A model generated the notes under the pieces. It had not been told where the DNA came from and ran no database searches. It saw nothing but the letters and a program-made list of their open reading frames with translations. DNA of 64,000 bases from the NCBI RefSeq assembly GCF_024494565.1, contig NZ_JANHDN010000006.1, positions 124,001 to 188,000 on the forward strand, given 5' to 3'. This stretch comes from Halorubrum rutilum (lineage in GTDB: Archaea > Halobacteriota > Halobacteria > Halobacteriales > Haloferacaceae). The position numbers and the translations under genes are program-made. Below, one piece after another: positions 42,801 through 50,648 of this stretch (the first letter of the stretch is position 1; the number at the start of each line of letters is the position of its first letter).

Positions 42801-42959
42801 CTCGTTGCGGCTTCGCCACACGGTAATCGCTGTGTCCCCCAGTGTGGTACGGACCGCAGTCAGTGTCCGATCAATAGCGCCACCTACTGTCTCTTCCCGG
42901 TTGAGATCGATGCCGAGGTTGAACAGTGCGTCATCGGTCATCTCGTCACAACTGGTCAT
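39900..42959 (-). CDS. Multi-PAS histidine kinase with a cysteine-less LOV-like domain
   Basis: A 1019-residue soluble kinase. After a GAF-like N-terminus (~1-170) come five PAS domains; the second (~305-425) has the LOV hallmark GRNPRFLQGPGSD, with Pro353 where photoactive LOV domains have the adduct-forming Cys. The phospho-acceptor segment is VVRHNVRNDLNK (His803). The ATPase part has VTEVIKNAVAAG (N box), ADDGPGM (G1) and HGSELGIWLI in place of the usual GxGLG. It could be a redox or flavin sensor kinase; ATP binding may be altered. The start is chosen at MTSCDEMTDD because the longer frame upstream is the shadow of the HalOD1 gene. It is likely co-transcribed with that gene (14-bp overlap). 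Confidence 0.8.
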   Translation of the reverse strand: MTSCDEMTDDALFNLGIDLNREETVGGAIDRTLTAVRTTLGDTAITVWRSRNEHGSNLENGQSPEQPSPPLFGSERHTGRSDRIPSPDASLIKRCFTADAPVRTDGVAGPIAPDDNRWLPRQELFVPIDSERVLSVGWDHHDLATALDEAAVRDVLERAAELLAAALDRISSQTRDPTGEIASDIRLGAFQQAIEDAADGVAILDDEAYAYIDQTHVDMYGFDSKQELLGRSWRELYAADEAARIEKEAFDALERDGHWQGRVTGSRPDGTTFPAELSLTMVTPSRMVCTVRDVSDREAREHELALKERALDEAGTSIQITDPTQPGNPLVYVNEEFVQLTGYERSEALGRNPRFLQGPGSDSETTKRIRTAIETERPITTKLRNYTAEGEPYWAKLSVTPVRDANGIVTNYIGVQHDITEQRRRIRELRDQTERLELVLSGTETGIGEWDFSTNTVTLDATLRETVGASPTTIDEWQAIVYPEDHERAADALRRPIETGDPAAETIRIGTDDSEVTWIDLHTVVSDAGDGSASVLAMGRDATKRSERVKWASKLFDQGPLLFVQTRAVGGEAVIEACDRSFSDALGYEREAVVGQPLSEFYDDTSANSLQTDGYERALSGDLTVAERTLVTTDGDTVPCLLRAIPRTVSDEVVGTDVLFIDISEREKYTRRLEAVFNSPHQFTALVRPNKIVTDVNDTLVTRIGVDRSTIVDEPIDKFPWLNLDPNHRLTVCEAVNRAGDGELVQTEGELQGPDGLARIDVSFKPIRNAAGEITLIAVEGKDITVKTRQRQHLQVFQRVVRHNVRNDLNKLVGWTTMLAEEPDADCRQDHLRRLTRIFDGWERLTNKMQVIDRAIREIPHDESSVNIAEVTETAATAVRDDHSDATIAVSVDATDETVSRWLTHPVTEVIKNAVAAGDREDPYVNVSVRQVDNGWLQIVVADDGPGMPDIEREVLVTGEETPLQHGSELGIWLIRMLVSVLGGEIDVDVTDTGTEVVLRVPTSSANRNLGLAVPGQMS

Positions 42960-43491
42960 CTGTCTGTGTTGCCAGCGATTCAGTCGAAGACGACTGCGCG
43001 GTGAGGTCGTCAATCGATGTCTGAATGGCCCAGAGTTGCTCCACCACTGCCCAGAGCGGATCGCCGAGTTCAGTATCCGAAGCGTTGCTAGCGGCGGTCC
43101 AGACGTATTCTTCGGCCTCGGCAAACGCCGCTGCCGCCGCTTCGAGAGCCGCTTCGGTCGATTGCTGTGCGCGTGCGTCGGCTGACAGTCTATGGTGTGC
43201 TGGCCGTGTGGGGAACGCGTCTGCGTCGACGACCTCGATCCATCCGTCATGTGTCACAGTCACGAATACATCGTCGTATCGAAACGAAAGGGTCCCCTCT
43301 TCAATACGCGTTGTTGAACTATCCGGACCACCAAACAGGAGGTTGATTGTGTCGGCGTCGATATATCTGTCGAGACGCCGGAGATTTTTGGCATCTGTAT
43401 TTTTAAACTCGGAGACAGCAGTGAATACAGCGTCGAGTGCTGACCGAGTAGTCGTCGGATCAAACCGAGTAACTGACGAGTCCGAGTTCAT
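42946..43491 (-). CDS. HalOD1 output-domain protein
   Basis: 181 residues. The N-terminal half is a HalOD1 domain (RLDRYIDADTINLLFGGPDS, then GTLSFRYDDVFVTVTHDG and WIEVVDAD), a haloarchaeal output domain found in two-component pathways. The C-terminal half is helical and Ala/Glu-rich. It overlaps the start of the histidine kinase and lies upstream of it, suggesting that the two proteins work together. The internal ATG (MNSDSSVTRFD) was chosen over an upstream one because the domain begins there. Confidence 0.75.
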   Translation of the reverse strand: MNSDSSVTRFDPTTTRSALDAVFTAVSEFKNTDAKNLRRLDRYIDADTINLLFGGPDSSTTRIEEGTLSFRYDDVFVTVTHDGWIEVVDADAFPTRPAHHRLSADARAQQSTEAALEAAAAAFAEAEEYVWTAASNASDTELGDPLWAVVEQLWAIQTSIDDLTAQSSSTESLATQTDDQL

Positions 43492-43941
43492 AGGTCTGTC
43501 AATATACATAAATAGTGGATCAATATATTTCGTCTCGCGGACCACTCCGCCTCTCATGGCCTATACCGTATATGTACGTGTGCGCGACTCTCGACAGACA
43601 TCCGCTGGTACACTTCATAAGACAACCGCGATTATCGAATCAGTCACAGATCGACTGGCTTAGAGCGAAAACCCGCGTGACTCGATGGTCCCTTCGAGCC
43701 ACGCGTTTTGCCTCTGACAGATTCCCCACTTCGTCGATAGCGTCAACCTAGTCTAGAGGTCGACAGGTTTCAGTCAGTCGAAGAAAAGTTATTTTCTTTG
43801 GCGGAACAGTCCGGCATCGAACAAAAGAATCGGATATTTGTGGGTAAGAGGCTGTGCTGAATCGCCATACAGCAGCAAGCTTGTATGTGGGTTAGCCAGA
43901 TACGCCTCTGAGTTCGGTGGCAGCGTTGTCATTCACTGTGT
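43492..43941. other. Intergenic region without a gene
   Basis: About 450 bp between the HalOD1 gene and the end of the tfb gene. No convincing frame was found. It should contain the promoter of the HalOD1-kinase operon and the terminator of tfb. Confidence 0.4.
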
Positions 43942-44976
43942 CTACTCATCCTCGGTATCTGTTGCGGCCAAAATCTCAGGATACCGGTTCCGTATCGTCA
44001 TCTCGCTCACGTCCGTAGCATCAGCGATATCCGTCTGTCGGAGCGACTCATCGCATCGCTTAGCGGCCGCGTACAATGCCCCAGCGGCGATGCCTACCGG
44101 ATGTTTCCCGCTGTGAACGCCGTTTTCAACCGCTATTCCGGCGAGACGTCGTGCCTCTCGCTCTGTCGCGTCCGTACACTCCACGTCCGACGCGATCCGT
44201 CCGATGAACGAACGGGGGTCTGTCGGGGCGATTTCTAACCCGAGTTCACGTGAGACGTGTCGATATGCCCGCTCAACGCGAATTTGTTCGACGCGGCTCA
44301 CTGCCGAGACCTCGTCGGTAGAGCGCGGGACACCGTCCATGCGACTCGCCGCGTATAGCGCCGCAGTGGCGACGCTTTCAACGGCTCGACCCGTAACGAG
44401 TCCGTCCGTAAGTGCGCGACGATAGATGACGCCTGCTGTCTCTCGGGTGCTGTCCGGCGCACCAAGCGCGGAAGCCATGCGGTTGATCTCACCGAGTGCA
44501 TGCATGAGATTCCTATCCGCAGATGAGCGCCGTCGGAAGCGCTCATCCCACCGTCGGAGGCGACGCATCTGTTGTCGCTGTTCTCCTGACAGCGCGTTCC
44601 CCTTCGCATCTGTGTTTTGCCACCCAATCATCGTCGACAACCCCTTATCGTGTAAGAGGTTCGTGCTTGCTGGTCCGACGCGGGAGTCCTCATCGCCGGT
44701 GTCGTTCGGCGTGTACAGTTTGATGTTCGTATCAAGCGTCGCGTCTGAAACGACGAGTCCACAGTCGTCACAGACCGCATCAACCTCATCATCGGCTCGA
44801 CGAAGTCGCCCGTGACACTCCGGACACGTAGTCTGACTGTGCCGTTCGTCCCCATTCTCCACCGAAACTGCGTCGGTAACAGACTGTCCGTCGCCAGTTT
44901 CGCTCGATGAGGGCGCATCAGTACCGTTTTTGCGGGAAACTGTGTCCGGTCGCTCTTCGTTAGTGCGCTCGTTCAT
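43942..44976 (-). CDS. tfb: Transcription initiation factor IIB (TFB)
   Basis: A 344-residue archaeal TFB. A variable N-terminus is followed by a zinc ribbon (TCPECHGRL and VCDDCGLVV, four Cys), a B-finger region (LSTMIGWQNTDAKGNALSG) and two cyclin-like repeats that contact TBP and the BRE (EINRMASALGAPDSTRETAG and ASDVECTDATEREARRLAG). It recruits RNA polymerase to promoters; haloarchaea have several TFBs with different regulons, and this is an accessory one. A Shine-Dalgarno-like GAGGTGAT precedes the ATG by ~10 nt, consistent with an internal gene of an operon with the zinc-ribbon genes upstream. A TTG one codon earlier is less likely. Confidence 0.9.
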   Translation of the reverse strand: MNERTNEERPDTVSRKNGTDAPSSSETGDGQSVTDAVSVENGDERHSQTTCPECHGRLRRADDEVDAVCDDCGLVVSDATLDTNIKLYTPNDTGDEDSRVGPASTNLLHDKGLSTMIGWQNTDAKGNALSGEQRQQMRRLRRWDERFRRRSSADRNLMHALGEINRMASALGAPDSTRETAGVIYRRALTDGLVTGRAVESVATAALYAASRMDGVPRSTDEVSAVSRVEQIRVERAYRHVSRELGLEIAPTDPRSFIGRIASDVECTDATEREARRLAGIAVENGVHSGKHPVGIAAGALYAAAKRCDESLRQTDIADATDVSEMTIRNRYPEILAATDTEDE

Positions 44977-45047
44977 CAAGTCGAATCACCTCTCGTGACC
45001 GGGGCAGAACAGACGCGTTCGACTGTGTGTCTGGCCAGTACTGTTCA

Positions 45048-45413
45048 TTATGTGCTCTGAGCCGGCGTTGAGTCGCTGATCCTGATACCATGCGCGGTAA
45101 CTCTCGTAGCAACCGCAGATGGAACTGACCACACTGTCTCGGTGGGTACTGTCACTCCATCGATCGCGAGACAGACGAGTTTCCCTCGTCCCCGCCGCGC
45201 CGCAACAACAAATTCAAACCGACGTGATCGGTCGTCAATCGCTGTCACGTGGATCGTTGAGAGCCCGTTCACACACTCCCACGTTGTCGTGTCGACGACC
45301 CTGAGGTCGCCTGCGGGAGTGACAGCAGTTGAGTCACAGGCTGGACAGGACCCCTCGTGTGGGCTTGTCCCAAGATACCCGTAATCGGTGTCACACGCAA
45401 AGCAGTGTTCCAT
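45048..45413 (-). CDS. Zinc-ribbon protein of unknown function
   Basis: 121 residues: an N-terminal zinc ribbon (MEHCFACDTDYGYLGTSPHE, then SCPACDSTAV) followed by a beta-rich domain (WECVNGLSTIHVTAIDDRSR). It lies between a 46-residue zinc-ribbon gene (9 bp upstream) and tfb (~70 bp downstream) on the same strand, and so probably in one operon. It could bind DNA or a partner protein; function unknown. Confidence 0.6.
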   Translation of the reverse strand: MEHCFACDTDYGYLGTSPHEGSCPACDSTAVTPAGDLRVVDTTTWECVNGLSTIHVTAIDDRSRRFEFVVAARRGRGKLVCLAIDGVTVPTETVWSVPSAVATRVTAHGIRISDSTPAQST

Positions 45414-45422
45414 GGTCAGAGA

Positions 45423-45563
45423 CTAGTACCGATCCACGATCGTCTCTGCGATATGTGCCCGACCGGAACATGCTGGACAGGCAACTACGTCACCACCGTC
45501 TAACCCGAACACGGTGACGAATCGCTGTGAGACGTGTCCGCCGCAGTGGGTGCATTCCGGCAT
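45423..45563 (-). CDS. Zinc-ribbon microprotein (DUF7563-like)
   Basis: 46 residues: MPECTHCGGHVSQRFVTVFG, a short turn GLDGGDV and VACPACSGRAH, then AETIVDRY. Two CxxC pairs form one zinc site. The pattern matches a small haloarchaeal family (I recall it as DUF7563). It begins 4 bp after the stop of sufB and ends 9 bp before the next zinc-ribbon gene, so it should be co-transcribed. Function unknown. Confidence 0.7.
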   Translation of the reverse strand: MPECTHCGGHVSQRFVTVFGLDGGDVVACPACSGRAHIAETIVDRY

Positions 45564-45567
45564 CAAA

Positions 45568-46998
45568 TTACCCCAGCGAACCCTCCATCTCGAGCTCGAC
45601 GAGCCGGTTCAGCTCGACGGCGTACTCGATCGGCAGTTCCTCCGTGATGGGCTCGATGAAGCCCGAAACGATCATCTGCTTGGCGTCGTCGTCGTCGAGA
45701 CCGCGCGACTGGAGGTAGAAGATGTCCTCGTCGCCGATCTTCCCGACGGTCGCCTCGTGGGCGACGTCGACCTTCGACTCGTTGATCTCCATGTACGGCA
45801 TCGTGTCCGACGTCGACTCGTTGTCGAACATCAGCGCGTCGCACTCCACGGCGGTCGAGGAGTTCTCGGCGCCGTCGGCGATGTGGACGAGCCCGCGGTA
45901 GTTCGTGCGGCCGCCGTCCTTCGCGATCGACTTCGACTCGACGGTCGACTTCGTCTCCGGCGCGTTGTGGTACACCTTCGCGCCGGTGTCGATGTCCTGG
46001 CCCTCGCCCGCGAAGGCGATGGTGATGTGGTTGTCGGAGGCGCCGCGCCCCTTCAGGATCGTCGAGGGGTACAGCATGGTCGCCTTCGACCCCATCGACC
46101 CGGAGATCCACTCCATGCGCCCGCCCTTCTCGGCGATGGCGCGCTTCGTGTTCAGGTTGTACGTGTTCTTCGACCAGTTCTGCACCGTGGAGTACTGGAC
46201 GTGCGCGTCCTCGCCGACGAACACCTCGACGCCGCCGGAGTGGAGGTTGAACTTCGAGTACTTCGGCGCGGAACAGCCCTCGATGTAGTGGACCTCGGAG
46301 CCCTCCTCGGCGATGATGAGCGTGTGCTCGAACTGGCCCATCCCCTCGGAGTTCATCCGGAAGTACGCCTGCACCGGCATGTCGACCGTGGTGTTCTCCG
46401 GGACGTAGACGAACGAGCCGCCCGACCAGATGGCGCCGTGAAGCGCGGCGAACTTGTTGTCGCTCGGCGGGACGCACTTCGTCATGAAGTGCTCGCGGAC
46501 GAGCTCCTCGTGCTCCTGGACGGCCTCGTCCATGTTACAGAAGATGACGCCCTTCTCCTCCCAGCGCTCCTGCATGTTCTGGTAGACGACCTCCGACTCG
46601 TACTGGGCGCCGACGCCGGAGAGCGCATTCTTCTCGGCCTCCGGGATGCCCAGCTTGTCGAAGGTGTCCTTGATGTCGTCCGGGAGTTCCGTCCAGTCGT
46701 CGACGCCGGCACGGACGTCGACGTCGGGCCGGATGTAGGGAACGATCTCGTCGACGTCGACCTCACTCAGGTCCGGCTGGCCGGGCCAGTCGGTCGGCAT
46801 CGGCATCTCTTGGAACTGTTCGAGCGCGCGCAGGCGGCACTCCAACATCCACTCCGGCTCGTCTTTGTCCTCCGAGATGACGCGGACTGTCTCCTCGGTG
46901 AGCCCCTTCTCGCTTTTGAAGGCGGATTTCTCCTCTTTCTTGAACTCGAAGCGGGCCTCGGTGTTCGTCTCCTTGAGGTCGTCTTGTTTTGAACTCAT
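45568..46998 (-). CDS. sufB: SufB, Fe-S cluster scaffold protein
   Basis: A 476-residue full-length SufB. Conserved segments include FCNMDEAVQEHEELVREHFM, HGAIWSGGSFVYVP, IIAEEGSEVHYIEGCSAPKY (a conserved Cys) and the C-terminal GFIEPITEELPIEYAVELN. SufB forms the scaffold for Fe-S assembly with SufC and SufD, but neither is encoded here. The gene is markedly richer in G+C at third positions than its neighbours, suggesting a separate origin, for example a copy of a chromosomal suf gene. The ATG start is supported by a TATA box 26 nt upstream; it is followed closely by zinc-ribbon genes and tfb. Confidence 0.92.
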   Translation of the reverse strand: MSSKQDDLKETNTEARFEFKKEEKSAFKSEKGLTEETVRVISEDKDEPEWMLECRLRALEQFQEMPMPTDWPGQPDLSEVDVDEIVPYIRPDVDVRAGVDDWTELPDDIKDTFDKLGIPEAEKNALSGVGAQYESEVVYQNMQERWEEKGVIFCNMDEAVQEHEELVREHFMTKCVPPSDNKFAALHGAIWSGGSFVYVPENTTVDMPVQAYFRMNSEGMGQFEHTLIIAEEGSEVHYIEGCSAPKYSKFNLHSGGVEVFVGEDAHVQYSTVQNWSKNTYNLNTKRAIAEKGGRMEWISGSMGSKATMLYPSTILKGRGASDNHITIAFAGEGQDIDTGAKVYHNAPETKSTVESKSIAKDGGRTNYRGLVHIADGAENSSTAVECDALMFDNESTSDTMPYMEINESKVDVAHEATVGKIGDEDIFYLQSRGLDDDDAKQMIVSGFIEPITEELPIEYAVELNRLVELEMEGSLG

Positions 46999-47020
46999 CA
47001 AAGTATTCTTCAGAGACTAC

Positions 47021-47028
47021 GAATATAA
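47021..47028 (-). promoter_or_regulatory. TATA box of sufB
   Basis: On the minus strand CTTATATTC is centred ~26 nt before the sufB ATG, the usual spacing for a leaderless haloarchaeal transcript. It is probably the promoter for the whole sufB-zinc-ribbon-tfb run. Confidence 0.6.
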
Positions 47029-47172
47029 GTGTGGTGCGCTGGAACACTCGTTGGTAACTTATACTAGTTTCTTTAACGAAAGTGAATAACTTTGTGTAGT
47101 TTAATTTGGTTTCTCTACCTAGTAGAATTTAATATGTGGCGAGAGGGCTATTGCGTATAAGCGGGATTGCTG

Positions 47173-47469
47173 TCACTCGTTAGCGAGAACGACTCGACAG
47201 CATTCAATCGCCGCTTCGATGTGGCGGTCGGCGACGGAATCGTCCGTTTCGTCAGCCGACTCAAGCAGTGTAGCAACTTGCCGAACCCGTTTCTGTCTGG
47301 TTTGCGTGTCAAGATCGTCACTAGTAGCATCGCGGGCGACGGCTTCAGCCTCCCCGAGCCATCGGTTCGTCGCTGGCGGTACTGGGCGATCTGCGGTCGC
47401 AGTTAGGTGAGTCGCCAGTGCGTCGACCGCAGCCCGCGGCTCGGTTGGGATGTCGATTTCGTCTGTCAT
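47173..47469 (-). CDS. Small helical protein of unknown function
   Basis: 98 residues, MTDEIDIPTEPRAAVDALAT and then mainly helical with evenly spaced Ala, Arg and Glu (NRWLGEAEAVARDATSDDLD, RVRQVATLLESADE). It resembles uncharacterised haloarchaeal proteins. It is divergent from the SafE-like gene. The ATG at MTDEID was preferred to the upstream extension MAQQFFTVDANTPT, which lies in the promoter region. Confidence 0.6.
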   Translation of the reverse strand: MTDEIDIPTEPRAAVDALATHLTATADRPVPPATNRWLGEAEAVARDATSDDLDTQTRQKRVRQVATLLESADETDDSVADRHIEAAIECCRVVLANE

Positions 47470-47651
47470 TGTTGGTGTATTCGCATCCACTGTGAAGAAT
47501 TGTTGCGCCAAGCTACACTCCAGATGCTTGCGAATGTCTCTAGCCTAGCACGACCTCTTTTTCGCCTATCGTAACACGTTGGCGGAATCTGTCCGGGCTT
47601 GTTCGAGAGACACACCAGACAACACAAGCCCATACACAACCGAGAGCGACT

Positions 47652-48449
47652 ATGCTCGAGTCGCTCCTCCGGATTGACGTCGCACTCTTCGTTCTCATCG
47701 GCGTGCTGGGCGGCGCACACTGCATCGGGATGTGCGGTCCGCTTGTGACGATGTACTCGAAGCAGATGACGCCGCAGCCTGACGGCGGGACGGTGACAGC
47801 TAACGACGGGCGTGCCGGTCATCTCACGACCTACGAGGTTCGCCAACACTTCCTGTTCAACGTCGGCCGGGCGACGACGTACGCAATTTTTGGGGCCCTC
47901 TTTGGTGCGCTTGGGAGCGTCGTGTTCGTCACCGCTGACCAGCTGACACCGATCGCTGATCTCCTGCGGGGTGCTGTCGGTCTCGCGGTAGGGGGATTCA
48001 TCGTGGCGACGGGCGTTCGGTACGTCATCGGGGGGAGTGGAGACGATATCCGAATACCCGGCGTACAGCGCGTCACGTCGTGGCTTGCGACGAGAGTTCA
48101 CCGACACGTGAATAGCCCGAGTATTGTCGGCCTCGGCGCCGTCCACGCGCTTCTTCCCTGCCCGATGCTGTATCCCGCGTATCTGTTCGCCTTCGCGAGC
48201 GGATCCCCGACCACTGGGGCAATCGCTCTCGGCGCCCTCGGTATCGGGACGATCCCGGCCGTCTTCCTCTATGGAACGATTATCCAGTCGATCGACGTTG
48301 CCCACCGGCGTCGCGTCCATCGGTTGCTTGGCGTTGTGTTCGTTGTGCTGGGGTACGTGTTGTTCGCGCACGGACTGATGGCACTCGGTATACACCTCCC
48401 ACACCCAATGTTCCCACATTATCAGCCTCTCGGTGGGATGGGACACTGA
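47652..48449 (+). CDS. SafE/UreH-like membrane protein (DsbD_2 type)
   Basis: 265 residues with about six helices. The N-terminal helix carries LGGAHCIGMCGPLVTMYSKQ and the second half HALLPCPMLYPAYLFAFASG, both conserved Cys/Met-bearing motifs of the sulfite exporter TauE/SafE - UreH group, related to CcdA/DsbD transmembrane domains. Members have been linked to metal (copper, nickel) or thiol transport. A His/Pro/Met-rich C-terminus (HLPHPMFPHYQPLGGMGH) could bind metal. No operon partner. Confidence 0.75.
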   Translation: MLESLLRIDVALFVLIGVLGGAHCIGMCGPLVTMYSKQMTPQPDGGTVTANDGRAGHLTTYEVRQHFLFNVGRATTYAIFGALFGALGSVVFVTADQLTPIADLLRGAVGLAVGGFIVATGVRYVIGGSGDDIRIPGVQRVTSWLATRVHRHVNSPSIVGLGAVHALLPCPMLYPAYLFAFASGSPTTGAIALGALGIGTIPAVFLYGTIIQSIDVAHRRRVHRLLGVVFVVLGYVLFAHGLMALGIHLPHPMFPHYQPLGGMGH

Positions 48450-49064
48450 CGCATTCGATAGATCTGTCGAATTAGTACCTAATCCAGTAGATTTCTCAGG
48501 GCAGAACACGGGATATCGAGGCGAAACCGTGACCTGAGACCGCGGCAGACCCAACAGACAGGTCTCCTAAGTTGATATACACCCGGAATCCAGACGGGGG
48601 TCTGTTGAGGATTTTAAAGACATTACACACCTCGTCTGGTCCTGTACCTCACGTACGGACTCTTTCCATATCACTTCGATATATCGAACAACTGGACAGG
48701 GGGGAGACCGTAATTTCAGACCACTCTCGTGTCGACTGGGAGATTCCGGGAGGAACTGACAAAAAGAGGCCAATACCGACCGAACTGGATACTTTATCGG
48801 ATGCGACTGGGCTCACTTACGCCAACAAAATAGACGTGATTGGGGATATAGGGCCGGATTTAATGGGGGTTCTCTGAAACAGATGAATCCAAAGCATTTG
48901 CTAATAATCACGTCGGATCGACTATCGGGTCCAAGAGTAGCGATCGACCACTCGTCGATAAAATCCAAATGACAGAGATAGAGTAAGTAGACCACTTTAT
49001 TGTTAACCGCCTCAGAAATCACATGCACTGTTCTGACGACTCAACTCGCGACGAGCGTCTGTGA
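48450..49064. other. Region upstream of the transposase, no certain gene
   Basis: A 101-codon plus-strand frame (48572-48877) has partly protein-like composition (IEQLDRGETVISDHSRVDWE) but a poor N-terminal half, so it may be a gene remnant. The left end of the insertion sequence must lie here, but I could not define terminal inverted repeats by eye. Confidence 0.35.
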
Positions 49065-50648
49065 ATGCGCTCTCTGTGTGAAGCGTACCAACTGGGGATT
49101 ACTATTCGGAACAAACTCAAAGAAACCGATCTCGTCACCGCGTTCGAGAAGCTCGATCATTCGATAGATGCTATCGAAGACGGGTATCCAGCGTGGCATC
49201 CTGCGCCGCTCTCCTTTCGCGCAATGGTTCTCTCGTTCGTGTTCATGGAGATAACGGGTGACTCATACGCCAACTTCACTCGACGACTCACCCGACAACC
49301 GGAAGTAGCGACTATCCTCGGCTTCAGTCGAGTGCCCGACGAATCAGCATTCTCTCGTGCGTGGCGAAATCGATTCGACGACGCGACCCACGAATACATC
49401 CACGCTGCCGCCCACTTCGTTGTCAAAGAAGTCCATGATCGCAGCATCTCAGCGCCGGAGGTGCGGTCTAAGGCAGAGATCGTCGACAATGAGCAAGAAG
49501 ATACAGACTCAGTAGAAGACGAATCCTTCTCACAGGAGGGGATTGTTCAGACAACGCGCCTCGCGCGTGATCACGCCTTCGGACACTTCGACTCTGATCG
49601 GGCGCCGAACGCCTCGTACGAGGACACGCAATTTTTCGAGTTACAGACATTCATGGGAATGGTTCGGTGCGGAGCCACGCAGGGAGCTACTCGCTTTCAG
49701 TACCGGCGTGGCGAGGATTACAGCCCGCATGGCGATACCCACCTTCGCACCGTCAAGCAGTTCGATCCTGACGAGCTCGTCGACGGCTTCAACGAGACAA
49801 CGGATCGCTTGCTTTCCGTGATTGCTTCTGAAGCATCGTTCCGCCGGCCAGTCACTGCCGCGATCGATATCACGACCATTCCCTACTACGGGGATGTCGA
49901 AGGGATGCCGATGGTCAGTGGAACGAAGGACAGAGACGGTCGAGCGTTTAAATTTGCGACCCTCTCGATCATCGGACAGAACATCCCGCTGGTCTTAGCT
50001 GTCGAGCCGGTTCGAGAGAGTTCTGAGTGGGATGAGAACCCGTCCAATCAGATCCATCGTACTGTTCGGCGACTCGTTCGACGAGCGAAAGAGCATGTTC
50101 CAATCGAGACAGTGCTGTGTGATCGGGAGTTCGATTCGATACGCGTGTTTCAGACGCTCTCAAACCTCGATGTGAACTACCTCATTCCGAAGCGAGTCTC
50201 CAGCTCTGAACGGGATGTACTCAAACAAATGGGGGAAGACGACCAAGAGGTGGCTGTTGAGTCGGCTTCTGTCCATGTGGAATCTGGATCGCATCCAATG
50301 CGGCTGCTGTACGTGCCGTCAACGAGTGGGGAGGGAACGGCCGTCTTCGCGACGAGTCTCCGAGTCGGTCCGGAGGAGGCCGAGACCTTTTGTCAGCGCT
50401 ACAGCCGCCGGTGGCAGATCGAGAGTGAGTACAAATCGATCAAAGGTGACTTTCTCGCCAAGACCTCCTCGAAAGACTACCGCGTTCGCTTGTTCTACTT
50501 CGTGTTCGCGGTCCTCTTGTACAATATCTGGCGGCTGACCGACTTCCTGCTGAAAGCAGGTGTCGACGGAGAGATGGACTACGCACCCGTGTTGACTGCG
50601 GGTGAGTGTGTTGAGCTCGTTGCCTCGGCGTTGATCCCGCACGACTAA
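49065..50648 (+). CDS. DDE-family transposase (ISH3-like)
   Basis: A 527-residue transposase with a DDE catalytic core: AAIDITTIPYYGD (~residue 266), VLCDREFDSI (~351) and RRWQIESEYKSIKGDF (~450), followed by LFYFVFAVLLYNIWRLTDFL. This spacing and wording is close to haloarchaeal ISH3-group transposases. An acidic insertion (~138-160) separates the N-terminal helical DNA-binding region from the core. It is full length and apparently intact, so the element could be mobile; its ends were not resolved. Confidence 0.8.
   Translation: MRSLCEAYQLGITIRNKLKETDLVTAFEKLDHSIDAIEDGYPAWHPAPLSFRAMVLSFVFMEITGDSYANFTRRLTRQPEVATILGFSRVPDESAFSRAWRNRFDDATHEYIHAAAHFVVKEVHDRSISAPEVRSKAEIVDNEQEDTDSVEDESFSQEGIVQTTRLARDHAFGHFDSDRAPNASYEDTQFFELQTFMGMVRCGATQGATRFQYRRGEDYSPHGDTHLRTVKQFDPDELVDGFNETTDRLLSVIASEASFRRPVTAAIDITTIPYYGDVEGMPMVSGTKDRDGRAFKFATLSIIGQNIPLVLAVEPVRESSEWDENPSNQIHRTVRRLVRRAKEHVPIETVLCDREFDSIRVFQTLSNLDVNYLIPKRVSSSERDVLKQMGEDDQEVAVESASVHVESGSHPMRLLYVPSTSGEGTAVFATSLRVGPEEAETFCQRYSRRWQIESEYKSIKGDFLAKTSSKDYRVRLFYFVFAVLLYNIWRLTDFLLKAGVDGEMDYAPVLTAGECVELVASALIPHD

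Noticed and set aside
42960..43250. N-terminal extension of the multi-PAS kinase frame
   Set aside because: The extra ~97 residues are Arg/Ser/His-rich and lie over the HalOD1 gene in another frame on the same strand; the kinase start at the downstream ATG is more credible.
45514..46992. 492-codon plus-strand frame opposite sufB
   Set aside because: Composed of Arg, Val, Leu, Asp and His repeats typical for the antisense of a GC-rich acidic gene; sufB on the other strand is unmistakable.
48572..48877. 101-codon frame upstream of the transposase
   Set aside because: Only the second half looks coding and no start signal or family is evident; treated as a possible remnant inside an intergenic entry.
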